This document shows, in pieces, positions 1 through 6,641 of a DNA stretch of 13,557 bases. The number at the start of each line of letters is the position of its first letter. Position 1 is the first letter of the stretch. Both the position numbers and the translations under genes were made by a program. Below the pieces are notes generated by a model that ran no database searches, was not told the DNA's origin, and saw only the letters and a list, made by a program, of their open reading frames with translations. The stretch is from JBDTYT01 sp040005555 (GTDB lineage: Bacteria > Actinomycetota > UBA4738 > HRBIN12), in the NCBI GenBank assembly GCA_040005555.1, contig JBDTYT010000041.1, positions 1 to 13,557 on the forward strand. Direction: 5' to 3'.

Positions 1-1373
1 GTCGCCCCGTCGTCGGTCGACACCTCCACCTTCGAGATACCTCGATCACCCGCGAACGCGATCCCCGCGACGGTGACGGTTGACGGGAGCATGGCGTGAT
101 CTATCGGGACATCGATCCGCGAGCCCGTGTTCACGATCGCCGCCTTCACCCATCCGCGCTGCTCCCAGAACCCCTGGTACGGCCGGTCCACCACGTCGAT
201 CGCCACGAGCCATTTGGGGTTCTTCATGCCGTAGGTGCCGGTTGAGAGGACTCGCGCGGGAAAGCCGTGCGCGCGCGGCAGCACGTTGCCGTTCATCCCG
301 GTGGCGATGAGGGTCGAGGGGTCCATCGCCTTCGCGATCGGGAGGCTGTCCGAGTAACCGCCCGCGGCCGAGAAGACGACCTCGAGGGCAGGCGCCGATA
401 CGCCGGCCCGCTCGAGGATGAGGTGCAAGGGAACGCCGGTCCATTTCGCCGTCGAGATCAACCGCTGTCCGATCCTGTTGCTGATGCATTCCAGCGTCTG
501 GTACCGCTCGATCGCGGGGAACGCCTTCAGTTCGTCGTACGTGAGCTCGAGCGGGTGGTCGACGAGACCCCCGACCCGCAAGCGCCACGCCAGCGGATCG
601 ATGTCCGGGTCGATGAGCTCCTCGTCGACGACGTAATGGTGCGCGGTCGAGGTGACAAGCGGTGTGAGCCCGGCGATGTCGTCGAACGCCGCGTCACCGG
701 GCGCCGGCGAGGGCAGCGTGACCTCGGTGACGTTCGCCAGATGCAGCCGATCCAGGCCCGGATCCCTCCGTCGGTACAGGAGTCGTCCGAGGTCCGCGAC
801 GCCGAACGCGATCGCCCCCGCCCCGAGCATCGCCGACCGCAGGAAGAAGCGGCGGGTGAGCTCGGTGGCCTTCCGGGGTGGAGGAGACGTGATCCGCTCG
901 TGCACCCACCGAGCGGCGCCACCGGCGGCCACGTACAGCGGTGCGGTGACGAGCGCGAACGGCACCCTGCTGAGCGACTGCGGATACGTCACGTACAGGC
1001 CCGCCGAGACGGCCCAGAACGGAAGGAACGAGATCCACCACAGCGCGGAGCCGCGCGTCCCCTCACGGGCGAACGCGCGAACGGCGATCCCGGCCAGCAG
1101 CCCCGCCACCACGAAACCGAGGCACGTCCCGAGCAGCGCCAGTCGCTGAGCCCAGTGTCCGAGCCGGTCGATGAAGAAGCTGTTCACCTGTCCGGAGGTC
1201 ACGCGCACCAGGCGCTGGGCGATGTTCACGGGCACGAACGGAACCCTCGTCCAGAGCGTGGAGAGCACCGCCAGGCACGCCGTGAGCGCGGCCATGCCGG
1301 CGAGCCCGGCCACGGCGGGAGCCCGGGAGCCCGAGACGGTCACGGTCGGAGCGGTCGTTGCGGCGGTGGTCAT
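1..1373 (-). CDS. Membrane-anchored molybdopterin oxidoreductase, sulfite oxidase/YedY-like (3' end outside window)
   Basis: The reading frame opens at ATG 1373 and is still open at base 1, so about 457 codons are visible and the C-terminus is missing. Residues 21-41, 76-98, 110-130 and 137-153 are hydrophobic and read as a four-helix membrane region. Residues 173-179, TRRFFLR, match the Tat consensus (S/T)RRxFLK and are followed by an alanine/glycine-rich hydrophobic stretch to about 195. The catalytic domain follows: YQTLECIS at 291-298, with Cys296 as the expected molybdenum ligand, then AKWTGVPL, then MNGNVLPRAHGFPAR and YGMKNPKW, all typical of the oxidoreductase molybdopterin-binding fold. 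The family transfers electrons during oxidation or reduction of small sulfur or sulfoxide substrates outside the membrane; the substrate here is unknown. It lies 69 bp after tldE on the same strand, with no clear promoter or Shine-Dalgarno (SD) site between, so it is probably co-transcribed. Family call firm, substrate open. Confidence 0.9.
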   Translation of the reverse strand, partial: MTTAATTAPTVTVSGSRAPAVAGLAGMAALTACLAVLSTLWTRVPFVPVNIAQRLVRVTSGQVNSFFIDRLGHWAQRLALLGTCLGFVVAGLLAGIAVRAFAREGTRGSALWWISFLPFWAVSAGLYVTYPQSLSRVPFALVTAPLYVAAGGAARWVHERITSPPPRKATELTRRFFLRSAMLGAGAIAFGVADLGRLLYRRRDPGLDRLHLANVTEVTLPSPAPGDAAFDDIAGLTPLVTSTAHHYVVDEELIDPDIDPLAWRLRVGGLVDHPLELTYDELKAFPAIERYQTLECISNRIGQRLISTAKWTGVPLHLILERAGVSAPALEVVFSAAGGYSDSLPIAKAMDPSTLIATGMNGNVLPRAHGFPARVLSTGTYGMKNPKWLVAIDVVDRPYQGFWEQRGWVKAAIVNTGSRIDVPIDHAMLPSTVTVAGIAFAGDRGISKVEVSTDDGA

Positions 1374-1442
1374 CGCTGCCAGTTCGGTCTCGGGCAGGGG
1401 ACGGTTCGTATCGCGGACCGACCGACTCTTGGCGGGTGTCCC
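1374..1442. other. Spacer between tldE and the molybdoenzyme gene
   Basis: This 69-bp gap has no TANNNT -10 box close to the downstream ATG and no purine-rich ribosome site. It does contain an inverted repeat, CGGTTCG (1402-1408) and CGGACCG (1414-1420), separated by 5 nt. In the minus-strand RNA one pair becomes a C-A mismatch, and no T-run follows, so it is a poor intrinsic terminator. I read the gap as an intra-operon spacer. Confidence 0.4.
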
Positions 1443-2789
1443 TCAGACCCCCGCGACGGTCATCTCGCCGATGAGGAGCGAGGGCACGCCCACCGAGGAG
1501 AAGAACCGCAGGTCGCTACCGACGGCCGCGACCGAGCGCAACATCTCGGGGATAGTGCTGGCGATCGTCATCTCACGCAGGGGCTCGCTCAGCGCACCGC
1601 CCGAGATCCGCAGGCCGGTCGCCCCCACCGAGAACTCGCCGCTGATCGGGTTCGCCCCCGAGTGCACGCCCGACACGTCTTGGATCAGCACACCGCCCTC
1701 GGCAGCGCGCAGGATCTCCTCGTAGCTCGACCCCCCGGCGTCGACGAAGAAGTTCGAGGTGCCCACGCCCGGTGTCGTGCGGTAGCCGCCGCGGCTCGCG
1801 TTCCCCGTCGAGACCGTCCCGCCGCGCCTGGCCGTGTACGTGTTGTGCAGGAACCCGTTCAACACACCGCTCCCGATCAGCTCGGTGCGGCCCGTGGGCA
1901 CCCCTTCGTCGTCGAACGGAGCGGCGGCGGGGCCTGCGAGCAATCGCCCGTCGTCGACGAGCGTCACGATCTCGGCGGCCACCTGCTCCCCCACGAGCTC
2001 CGCGAACAGCGAGCGCTGCTTCTGCACCGCCTCGGCGGCGAGCGCGCCCGCGAGCACGCCGAGGAACGAGGACCCCGCGAACGGATCGAACACCACCGGG
2101 ACGCGCGCCGTCTGGGGCTTCGTCGCGCCGAGCATCCGCGCCGCGCGCTCCACGCCCTCGCGGGCCACGTCCTGCCAGTCGAGCTCGGCGAGCCTGCGTC
2201 CGACGCGGAACGAGAAGCCCGTCTGGGTCTCGTCATCTTCTTCGGCGAGCGTGACCACCACGCACCAGCAATCGGTGCGCGCGTACTCGGCGGACACCCC
2301 GGTGGTCGATGCGATCGCGACACGGGAGACGGCGTCGCCGTACTGCGCGCTCTCGACCTTGCCCACCCGAGGATCGCTCGAGGTCGCGACCCGCTCGAGA
2401 TCCAGGGCCAGCCGCACCCGGCGATCGGTATCCATGGCCGCTTGGTCCTCGTGGAAGAGGCCGTCGATCGGCTCGATCGACGAGGACGACGGCAGCGCTT
2501 GATGCTCATCCTCGGAGGCGAAGCCCGCGTTCTCGCGAGCCTGAGCGACCGCCCGGCGCACCTCATCCTCGGAGGGATCGGCAGCGTACGCGTATCCCAG
2601 TCGACCCCTGGCGGTGAGCCGGACCCCGACGCCGCGCGACTCGGCGAAGGTCAGACCTTCGACCTCGCCTTTGTGCGCCTCGACCTCGACGCGACGGGTT
2701 TCCTCCGCGTACGCCTCCACCGCCTCGCCGTCGCTCGCGGCCGAGATCGCCACCTCGCAGAGCTCGTGCAGGTCAGACACCCGTGCCAC
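1443..2789 (-). CDS. tldE: TldE/PmbA-family protein, non-catalytic partner of TldD
   Basis: This 448-residue protein matches the PmbA/TldE family in length (E. coli TldE is about 450 residues) and layout: an N-terminal alpha/beta domain (ETRRVEVEAHKGEVEGL near 30-46), a middle region with PVVFDPFAGSSFLGVL, then conserved C-terminal segments including FDDEGVPTGRTELI, GGTVSTGNASRGGYR and SGANPISGEFSVGATGL. The HExxH-type zinc site of TldD is absent, as expected for TldE. In E. coli, TldD and TldE form a heterodimeric protease that encloses and degrades unfolded peptides; it matures microcin B17 and processes the antitoxin CcdA. The start is GTG 2789, which lies inside the end of tldD (17-bp overlap counting the tldD stop) with no SD site, so translational coupling is likely. 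The substrate in this organism cannot be told. Confidence 0.93.
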   Translation of the reverse strand: MARVSDLHELCEVAISAASDGEAVEAYAEETRRVEVEAHKGEVEGLTFAESRGVGVRLTARGRLGYAYAADPSEDEVRRAVAQARENAGFASEDEHQALPSSSSIEPIDGLFHEDQAAMDTDRRVRLALDLERVATSSDPRVGKVESAQYGDAVSRVAIASTTGVSAEYARTDCWCVVVTLAEEDDETQTGFSFRVGRRLAELDWQDVAREGVERAARMLGATKPQTARVPVVFDPFAGSSFLGVLAGALAAEAVQKQRSLFAELVGEQVAAEIVTLVDDGRLLAGPAAAPFDDEGVPTGRTELIGSGVLNGFLHNTYTARRGGTVSTGNASRGGYRTTPGVGTSNFFVDAGGSSYEEILRAAEGGVLIQDVSGVHSGANPISGEFSVGATGLRISGGALSEPLREMTIASTIPEMLRSVAAVGSDLRFFSSVGVPSLLIGEMTVAGV

Positions 2790-4158
2790 CGACGGTCAGC
2801 CGCGAGATCCGCAGCGTGGGCGAGCCGCTGCCGACCGGCACCCCCTGTCCATCCTTGCCGCACACGCCTTCCCACGTGCCGAAGTCGTCGGCAACGGCGT
2901 CGATCGCGGACATGACCTCCAACGCCCGCCCGATGAGGTTCGCGCCGCGGACCGGCGTCGTGACCTCGCCGCCCTCGATCAGGAAGCCCTCCGAGACGCC
3001 GAACACGAAGTCGCCGGTGGCGGGGTTCGTCTGCCCTCCGCCGAGGTTCGTCACGTACACACCGCGATCCGTGGAAGCCAGCACGTCCGCGGCGTCCGAG
3101 GCGCCGTTTAGGATATACGTGTTCGTCATCCTCGGGATGGGGGGGTGGGCGTACGACTGGCGCCGCCCGTTGGCCGTCGAGGGCGCGCCGTCTTTCTCGG
3201 CGCGGAGCCGGTCGTAGAGCCAGCCACGCAGCACGCCCTCCTCGAACAGCACGGTGCGCTCGGCGGGCGCGCCCTCGTCGTCGAACGAGAACGAACCCCA
3301 GCCGTTCGCGATCGTGGAGTCATCGACGCCGTTGACAAGGGTGGAGGCAACCTGCTGCCCGATGCGGCCTCGGTACACCGAGGCTTCCTTGTCCACGATG
3401 TCCGATTCCAGTGGATGTCCGACCGCCTCATGGAACAGCACCCCGCCCATGCCCGGCCCCAGCACGACCGTCATCTCGCCTGCGGGAGCCGGCACCGAGT
3501 CCAGCATGGTCACCGCCCGCTTCGCGGCGACCTCGGCGGTAGCGACGGCCGGGTGAGCGTCGAAGAACTCGAGCCCTGAGAGCGCGGCGGGGCCGTACGA
3601 GCCGGTCTGGATGTTACCGTCGCGGCCCGCGACGACCGTCACGTAGAACCGCACCCGAGGCCGATGCTCCTCGACCCATCGCCCGTCGGACGTCGCGATG
3701 AGCACACGCTGCACCGAGTCGCCGTAGCTCGCGACGACCTGACGAACCTCGGGGCTGACCGATCGGGCGGCGTCATCCGCCGCTCGGAGCCAGGAGACCT
3801 TGTCGGCGGCCCCCGCGTCGGCGGCCGGTCGCTCGGCGCGATGCACGACACCCGGCTCGAGCGTCCGCAGGTCGACGACCTCGCCGGGCGAGCCTTCTTT
3901 CACCGCCGCGGCGGCAGCACCGGCCGCCTCGAGCAAGGCGCCGCGATCGAGCCGGTTCGAGAACGCGTACCCGAACGATGTCCCGAGCGCCACGCGAACC
4001 CCCGCCCCGCGATCGAGACCGGTGGTGAGCTCCTCGACCTTCCCGTCGTCGAGCTTGATGGAGACGGAGGCGCGCTCCTCGACGAAGAGCTCGGCGAAGG
4101 AACCACCTCGGGACCGAGCGGCTCTGAGGACGTCCCGCACGAGGTCCCGGTCGAGCAT
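2773..4158 (-). CDS. tldD: TldD metalloprotease, catalytic subunit of TldD/E
   Basis: The 461-residue product carries HEAVGH at 243-248: His243 and His248 bind zinc and Glu244 is catalytic. Cys433 in EGVCGKDGQGVPVGSG is the likely third metal ligand, as in E. coli TldD. Other family segments are DDGKVEELTTGLDRGAGVRV near 37-56, SFDDEGAPAERTVLFEEGVL and the SYAHPPIPRMTNTYI stretch. Length is close to E. coli TldD (481). It is the first gene of the run with tldE, which it overlaps, and the molybdoenzyme gene, which supports a working TldD/E heterodimer. ATG 4158 is chosen because a TAGCAT box ends 7 nt upstream, giving an essentially leaderless message, and because the family starts here. No RiPP precursor or modification enzyme is near, so a general peptide-degrading role is the safer reading. 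Confidence 0.96.
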   Translation of the reverse strand: MLDRDLVRDVLRAARSRGGSFAELFVEERASVSIKLDDGKVEELTTGLDRGAGVRVALGTSFGYAFSNRLDRGALLEAAGAAAAAVKEGSPGEVVDLRTLEPGVVHRAERPAADAGAADKVSWLRAADDAARSVSPEVRQVVASYGDSVQRVLIATSDGRWVEEHRPRVRFYVTVVAGRDGNIQTGSYGPAALSGLEFFDAHPAVATAEVAAKRAVTMLDSVPAPAGEMTVVLGPGMGGVLFHEAVGHPLESDIVDKEASVYRGRIGQQVASTLVNGVDDSTIANGWGSFSFDDEGAPAERTVLFEEGVLRGWLYDRLRAEKDGAPSTANGRRQSYAHPPIPRMTNTYILNGASDAADVLASTDRGVYVTNLGGGQTNPATGDFVFGVSEGFLIEGGEVTTPVRGANLIGRALEVMSAIDAVADDFGTWEGVCGKDGQGVPVGSGSPTLRISRLTVGGTGV

Positions 4159-4165
4159 GCGGCCG

Positions 4166-4171
4166 ATGCTA
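4166..4171 (-). promoter_or_regulatory. -10 box of tldD, leaderless type
   Basis: On the minus strand TAGCAT (TANNNT) is followed by 7 nt and then ATG 4158. A -10 box at that distance places transcription initiation at or within about a base of the start codon, a geometry known for leaderless mRNAs in actinobacteria. No SD site precedes the ATG and no good -35 hexamer is seen. Confidence 0.5.
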
Positions 4172-4186
4172 TCAACGGTGGCTTGC

Positions 4187-4192
4187 TAGAGT
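4187..4192 (+). promoter_or_regulatory. -10 box of the lipoprotein gene
   Basis: TAGAGT lies 18 nt before ATG 4211. Initiation near 4199 would give a leader of about 12 nt holding AAGGAG at 4201-4206. A -35 match is not evident. The box sits back to back with the tldD -10 box inside the 52-bp divergent gap. Confidence 0.45.
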
Positions 4193-4210
4193 CCGCGCCG
4201 AAGGAGCCGG

Positions 4211-4825
4211 ATGCGCCCACCTGTGAAGATGCTCGTCACCGCGCTCGCGCTGATGTCGCTCATCGGTGCATGTAGCACGAGCGCCGGTCCCGCGGCATCG
4301 CCCTCCTCGGCGCTCCCGTCGGGGACCGCGCAACCCACGGGCGACAACGGCATCCCCTCGGGTGTCATCGGTGGCGTGCCGACGGGTGCGCTCGGATCGG
4401 GCGGGGTCTTGCCCTCGACGTCGCCGGGCGCCGGGACGGGCAACATCTCGAGCGGTCGGATCACCGAGGACGTCTCCGGCGACATCCACGCGCAGGCCAC
4501 GCTCACGGAGCTCCTCTCGGCCGTGTACTCGCCACCGCCGGGAGGCATGGCGCTCGTGTGGACGGCCGGTGGGGCGAACGCCACGACAGTCGGGCTCGGC
4601 GGGACCTCGTTCGTCGGGACCCGGCCGACCTCGCCGACGCTGGTGCTCTCGCTCGTCGCGATCGGGAACACGTCCGCGTCGTTCACCTCGACGGACGGCG
4701 AGTGCAGCATCACGGTCGACTCGGCGGGGGCCGCGAACATCGCCGGCAGCTTCGCGTGCACAGGGCTGCACACCACGAGCGGCGTCACCGTCGACGTCTC
4801 GGGCACCTTCCAAGCGAGCGGGTAG
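4211..4825 (+). CDS. Exported lipoprotein, function unknown
   Basis: The 204-residue product begins with a lipoprotein signal: MRPPVK, a hydrophobic core, and the lipobox IGAC with Cys21 as the acylated residue. Residues about 22-75 are a low-complexity Ser/Gly/Pro/Thr linker that would hold the folded part off the membrane. The remaining ~125 residues are rich in beta-prone T/S/V/G segments and include two cysteines (DGECSITV and GSFACTGL) that could form one disulfide. I do not recognise a named family; short Ser/Thr/Gly-rich lipoproteins with a paired-Cys beta domain are common in actinobacteria. The start is set by AAGGAG at 4201-4206; an in-frame ATG six codons further in would also keep the signal peptide. 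The next gene follows after 19 bp, so the two may be co-transcribed. Confidence 0.85.
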   Translation: MRPPVKMLVTALALMSLIGACSTSAGPAASPSSALPSGTAQPTGDNGIPSGVIGGVPTGALGSGGVLPSTSPGAGTGNISSGRITEDVSGDIHAQATLTELLSAVYSPPPGGMALVWTAGGANATTVGLGGTSFVGTRPTSPTLVLSLVAIGNTSASFTSTDGECSITVDSAGAANIAGSFACTGLHTTSGVTVDVSGTFQASG

Positions 4826-4834
4826 GTCGACTAC

Positions 4835-4843
4835 GGAAGGAAG
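4835..4843 (+). promoter_or_regulatory. SD site that points to an ACG start
   Basis: GGAAGGAAG is the only strong purine-rich ribosome site between the lipoprotein stop and the first transmembrane helix of the next protein. The codon at SD distance and in frame is ACG at 4845-4847. No ATG, GTG or TTG occurs in that frame between the lipoprotein stop and GTG 4920. Confidence 0.5.
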
Positions 4844-4844
4844 C

Positions 4845-6641
4845 ACGGGGCGGCGCGCCGACGGGTGGCTCCTCTCGGCGCTGGCGGCCGGGCTCTTCCT
4901 CTGGTTCCTCGGGCCGTTCGTGATCCACGGGTTCCGGTTCCCCCTCGGCCCCGATGCGCCCGTGTACCTGTGGTGGACCCGCCTGGCCGGGTACAACGGT
5001 CTGTCGGCGGTGGGGAACCGACCCGGCATCCCCGCCCTCGCCTCGGTGCTCGACGGCACGTTGCACCTTCCGCTCGTCGCGACGCTCGCGGGTCTCGAGA
5101 GCGTCTTCGGGGTCGCGATCGGCCTCGGCTCGGCCGCGCTGGTCCGTGGGATGGAGCGTGGGAGGGCTGCGTGGGTGCTGGCGGGGATCCTCGCGGGCAC
5201 GTTCGCCGTGCACCTCGCGGCGGGGTACCTCGCGAACCTTGCCTTCGCCGCGCTGTTCCTCGCCGCGGCGGTGACGCTTGGTCGCGCCGAGCACCGGGCG
5301 ACCGTCGCGGCGGCGGTGCTCCTCGGCGCGAGCGGGCTGGCCCACCCGTTGTTCTTCTTGCTCGGGGTCGCGATCTTGGCGATTTCAGCTGCGCTCGCGT
5401 GGCGCATCGATCGCGCGGAGGCGGCGAGGGTGGCTGCCGCCACGGTGGCAGGCGGGGCGATGCTCGGCGCCGGCCTGCTCCTGCTCTCGATCGGGCCGGG
5501 TCCTCTGAGCGTCGACACATCGCGAGACGGGTTCCTGCGGCGAGCGGGCCTCGGCGATACGTTGCGGAGCATCTACCTCGACCGATTCGTGCACCGGTGG
5601 ACGCGGTACGTGCAGTGGGCGTCGCTGCCGCTCGCGATCGGCGGACTGCGCGACGCGACCGGGTTCGAAGGACGGTTCCTGCGCGCCTGGGGCATCACCC
5701 TCGCCGCGGGCGTGGGTGTTGCCCTCGCGACGGGAGTCGCTCCGGCCGATCGGTTCATCACGTTCGGATACGTGGTGCCGATCCTCGCGGCGCTCGGACT
5801 CGTGCGGCTCTACCGAGCGCTCGGTGCGCGCCGGGCGCTCGCCCTCGCCGTGACGGGCGCGCTCACCGCGGCGATGCTCGCGGGCGCGCTCATCGCGTGG
5901 GGGCGCCAGGAGCCATTCCTGTCCGAGCTCGAGGTCTCGCGTGTCGCGACGGCTGCGCGGTACGCAGCCGGCACCGCGCCGGGTACGGCGCTCGTGTTCA
6001 CCGTGAACGACGCCGAGCCGAGCATCACGTTCCTCGCCACCCGCGCGGCGAACGTGATCCGCGCCGGCATGCCACCGGATCGCATCCGGGACGTCGTCTT
6101 GCGCGTGCCGTGGCCCGAGCCGCCCGCGCCCATCGAGCGCTGGAAGCTCGCGCACCTCACGCGCGACGACGTCCTCGCCGCCGAGCAGGCGGCCAATGGG
6201 ACTGCGACCTTCGTGCTGGCGCCCTTCGATCGCCTCGACCTCCCGTCGGGAGCGGGACGCGCGTCGGAGGGCGTCTTCGTCACGCCGCCGTCCATCGCCC
6301 CGCGCCCCGTGACCGATCCGCTCGAGCCCTCTTCTCCGGCCCGGATCGCCCTCGCGGCGCTCGCTGTGTTCGGGGCGCTCGGAGCAGTCGGATTCGGATG
6401 GGCGCGCGCCGCATCGAGCGAGCCGAGGCACGCGCTGGCGCTCGCTCCGGCGTTCGGCGCCGCGGTGATCGTCGTGCTGGGGATCGCGCTCGAGCGCGCC
6501 GGCCTCTCGCTCTCCGGCGCGACCGGGCCGACGATCGTGTCAGTGCTGTCGGGAGGAAGCGGCTACCTCGCGTGGTTCGTCCTCGAGCGGCGCGCCGCTT
6601 CGGACGCGACGCAGGAGATCGACCGACAACCACACGAGTAG
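4845..6641 (+). CDS. Polytopic membrane protein, GT-C glycosyltransferase-like
   Basis: Starting at ACG 4845 gives 598 residues with roughly twelve or thirteen membrane helices. The first helix spans about residues 8-27 and is followed by FRFPLGPDAPVYLWWTRLAG, where Asp37 sits in the first outer loop, the place of the catalytic acid in GT-C transferases. Residues about 355-498 form a soluble, probably external domain, followed by three C-terminal helices. GT-C enzymes move sugars from polyprenyl-phosphate carriers onto envelope glycans or proteins; the assignment rests on topology and the acidic first loop, not on a family signature, so a general multispanning membrane protein remains possible. 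The start is the odd point: the frame has no ATG/GTG/TTG that keeps helix 1, and the first standard start, GTG 4920, would remove it. The 3' end overlaps the convergent GT-C gene by 102 bp. Confidence 0.75.
   Translation, partial: TGRRADGWLLSALAAGLFLWFLGPFVIHGFRFPLGPDAPVYLWWTRLAGYNGLSAVGNRPGIPALASVLDGTLHLPLVATLAGLESVFGVAIGLGSAALVRGMERGRAAWVLAGILAGTFAVHLAAGYLANLAFAALFLAAAVTLGRAEHRATVAAAVLLGASGLAHPLFFLLGVAILAISAALAWRIDRAEAARVAAATVAGGAMLGAGLLLLSIGPGPLSVDTSRDGFLRRAGLGDTLRSIYLDRFVHRWTRYVQWASLPLAIGGLRDATGFEGRFLRAWGITLAAGVGVALATGVAPADRFITFGYVVPILAALGLVRLYRALGARRALALAVTGALTAAMLAGALIAWGRQEPFLSELEVSRVATAARYAAGTAPGTALVFTVNDAEPSITFLATRAANVIRAGMPPDRIRDVVLRVPWPEPPAPIERWKLAHLTRDDVLAAEQAANGTATFVLAPFDRLDLPSGAGRASEGVFVTPPSIAPRPVTDPLEPSSPARIALAALAVFGALGAVGFGWARAASSEPRHALALAPAFGAAVIVVLGIALERAGLSLSGATGPTIVSVLSGGSGYLAWFVLERRAASDATQEIDRQPHE

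Noticed and set aside
267..2915. Very long plus-strand open frame (882 codons)
   Set aside because: It lies antisense to tldE and the molybdoenzyme, is full of Arg/Gly/His/Pro with no domain, and is a by-product of high GC and codon bias on the other strand.
1443..4825. RiPP or microcin-type cluster around tldD/tldE
   Set aside because: No short precursor-like gene, cyclodehydratase, radical-SAM maturase or peptide exporter is visible; the adjacent lipoprotein has a lipobox and long folded domain, unlike a precursor peptide.
4172..5572. Minus-strand open frame of 466 codons across the lipoprotein and GT-C-like gene
   Set aside because: Composition is Arg/Ala/Pro-rich without domains and it covers two genes with a proper lipobox and membrane helices on the other strand.
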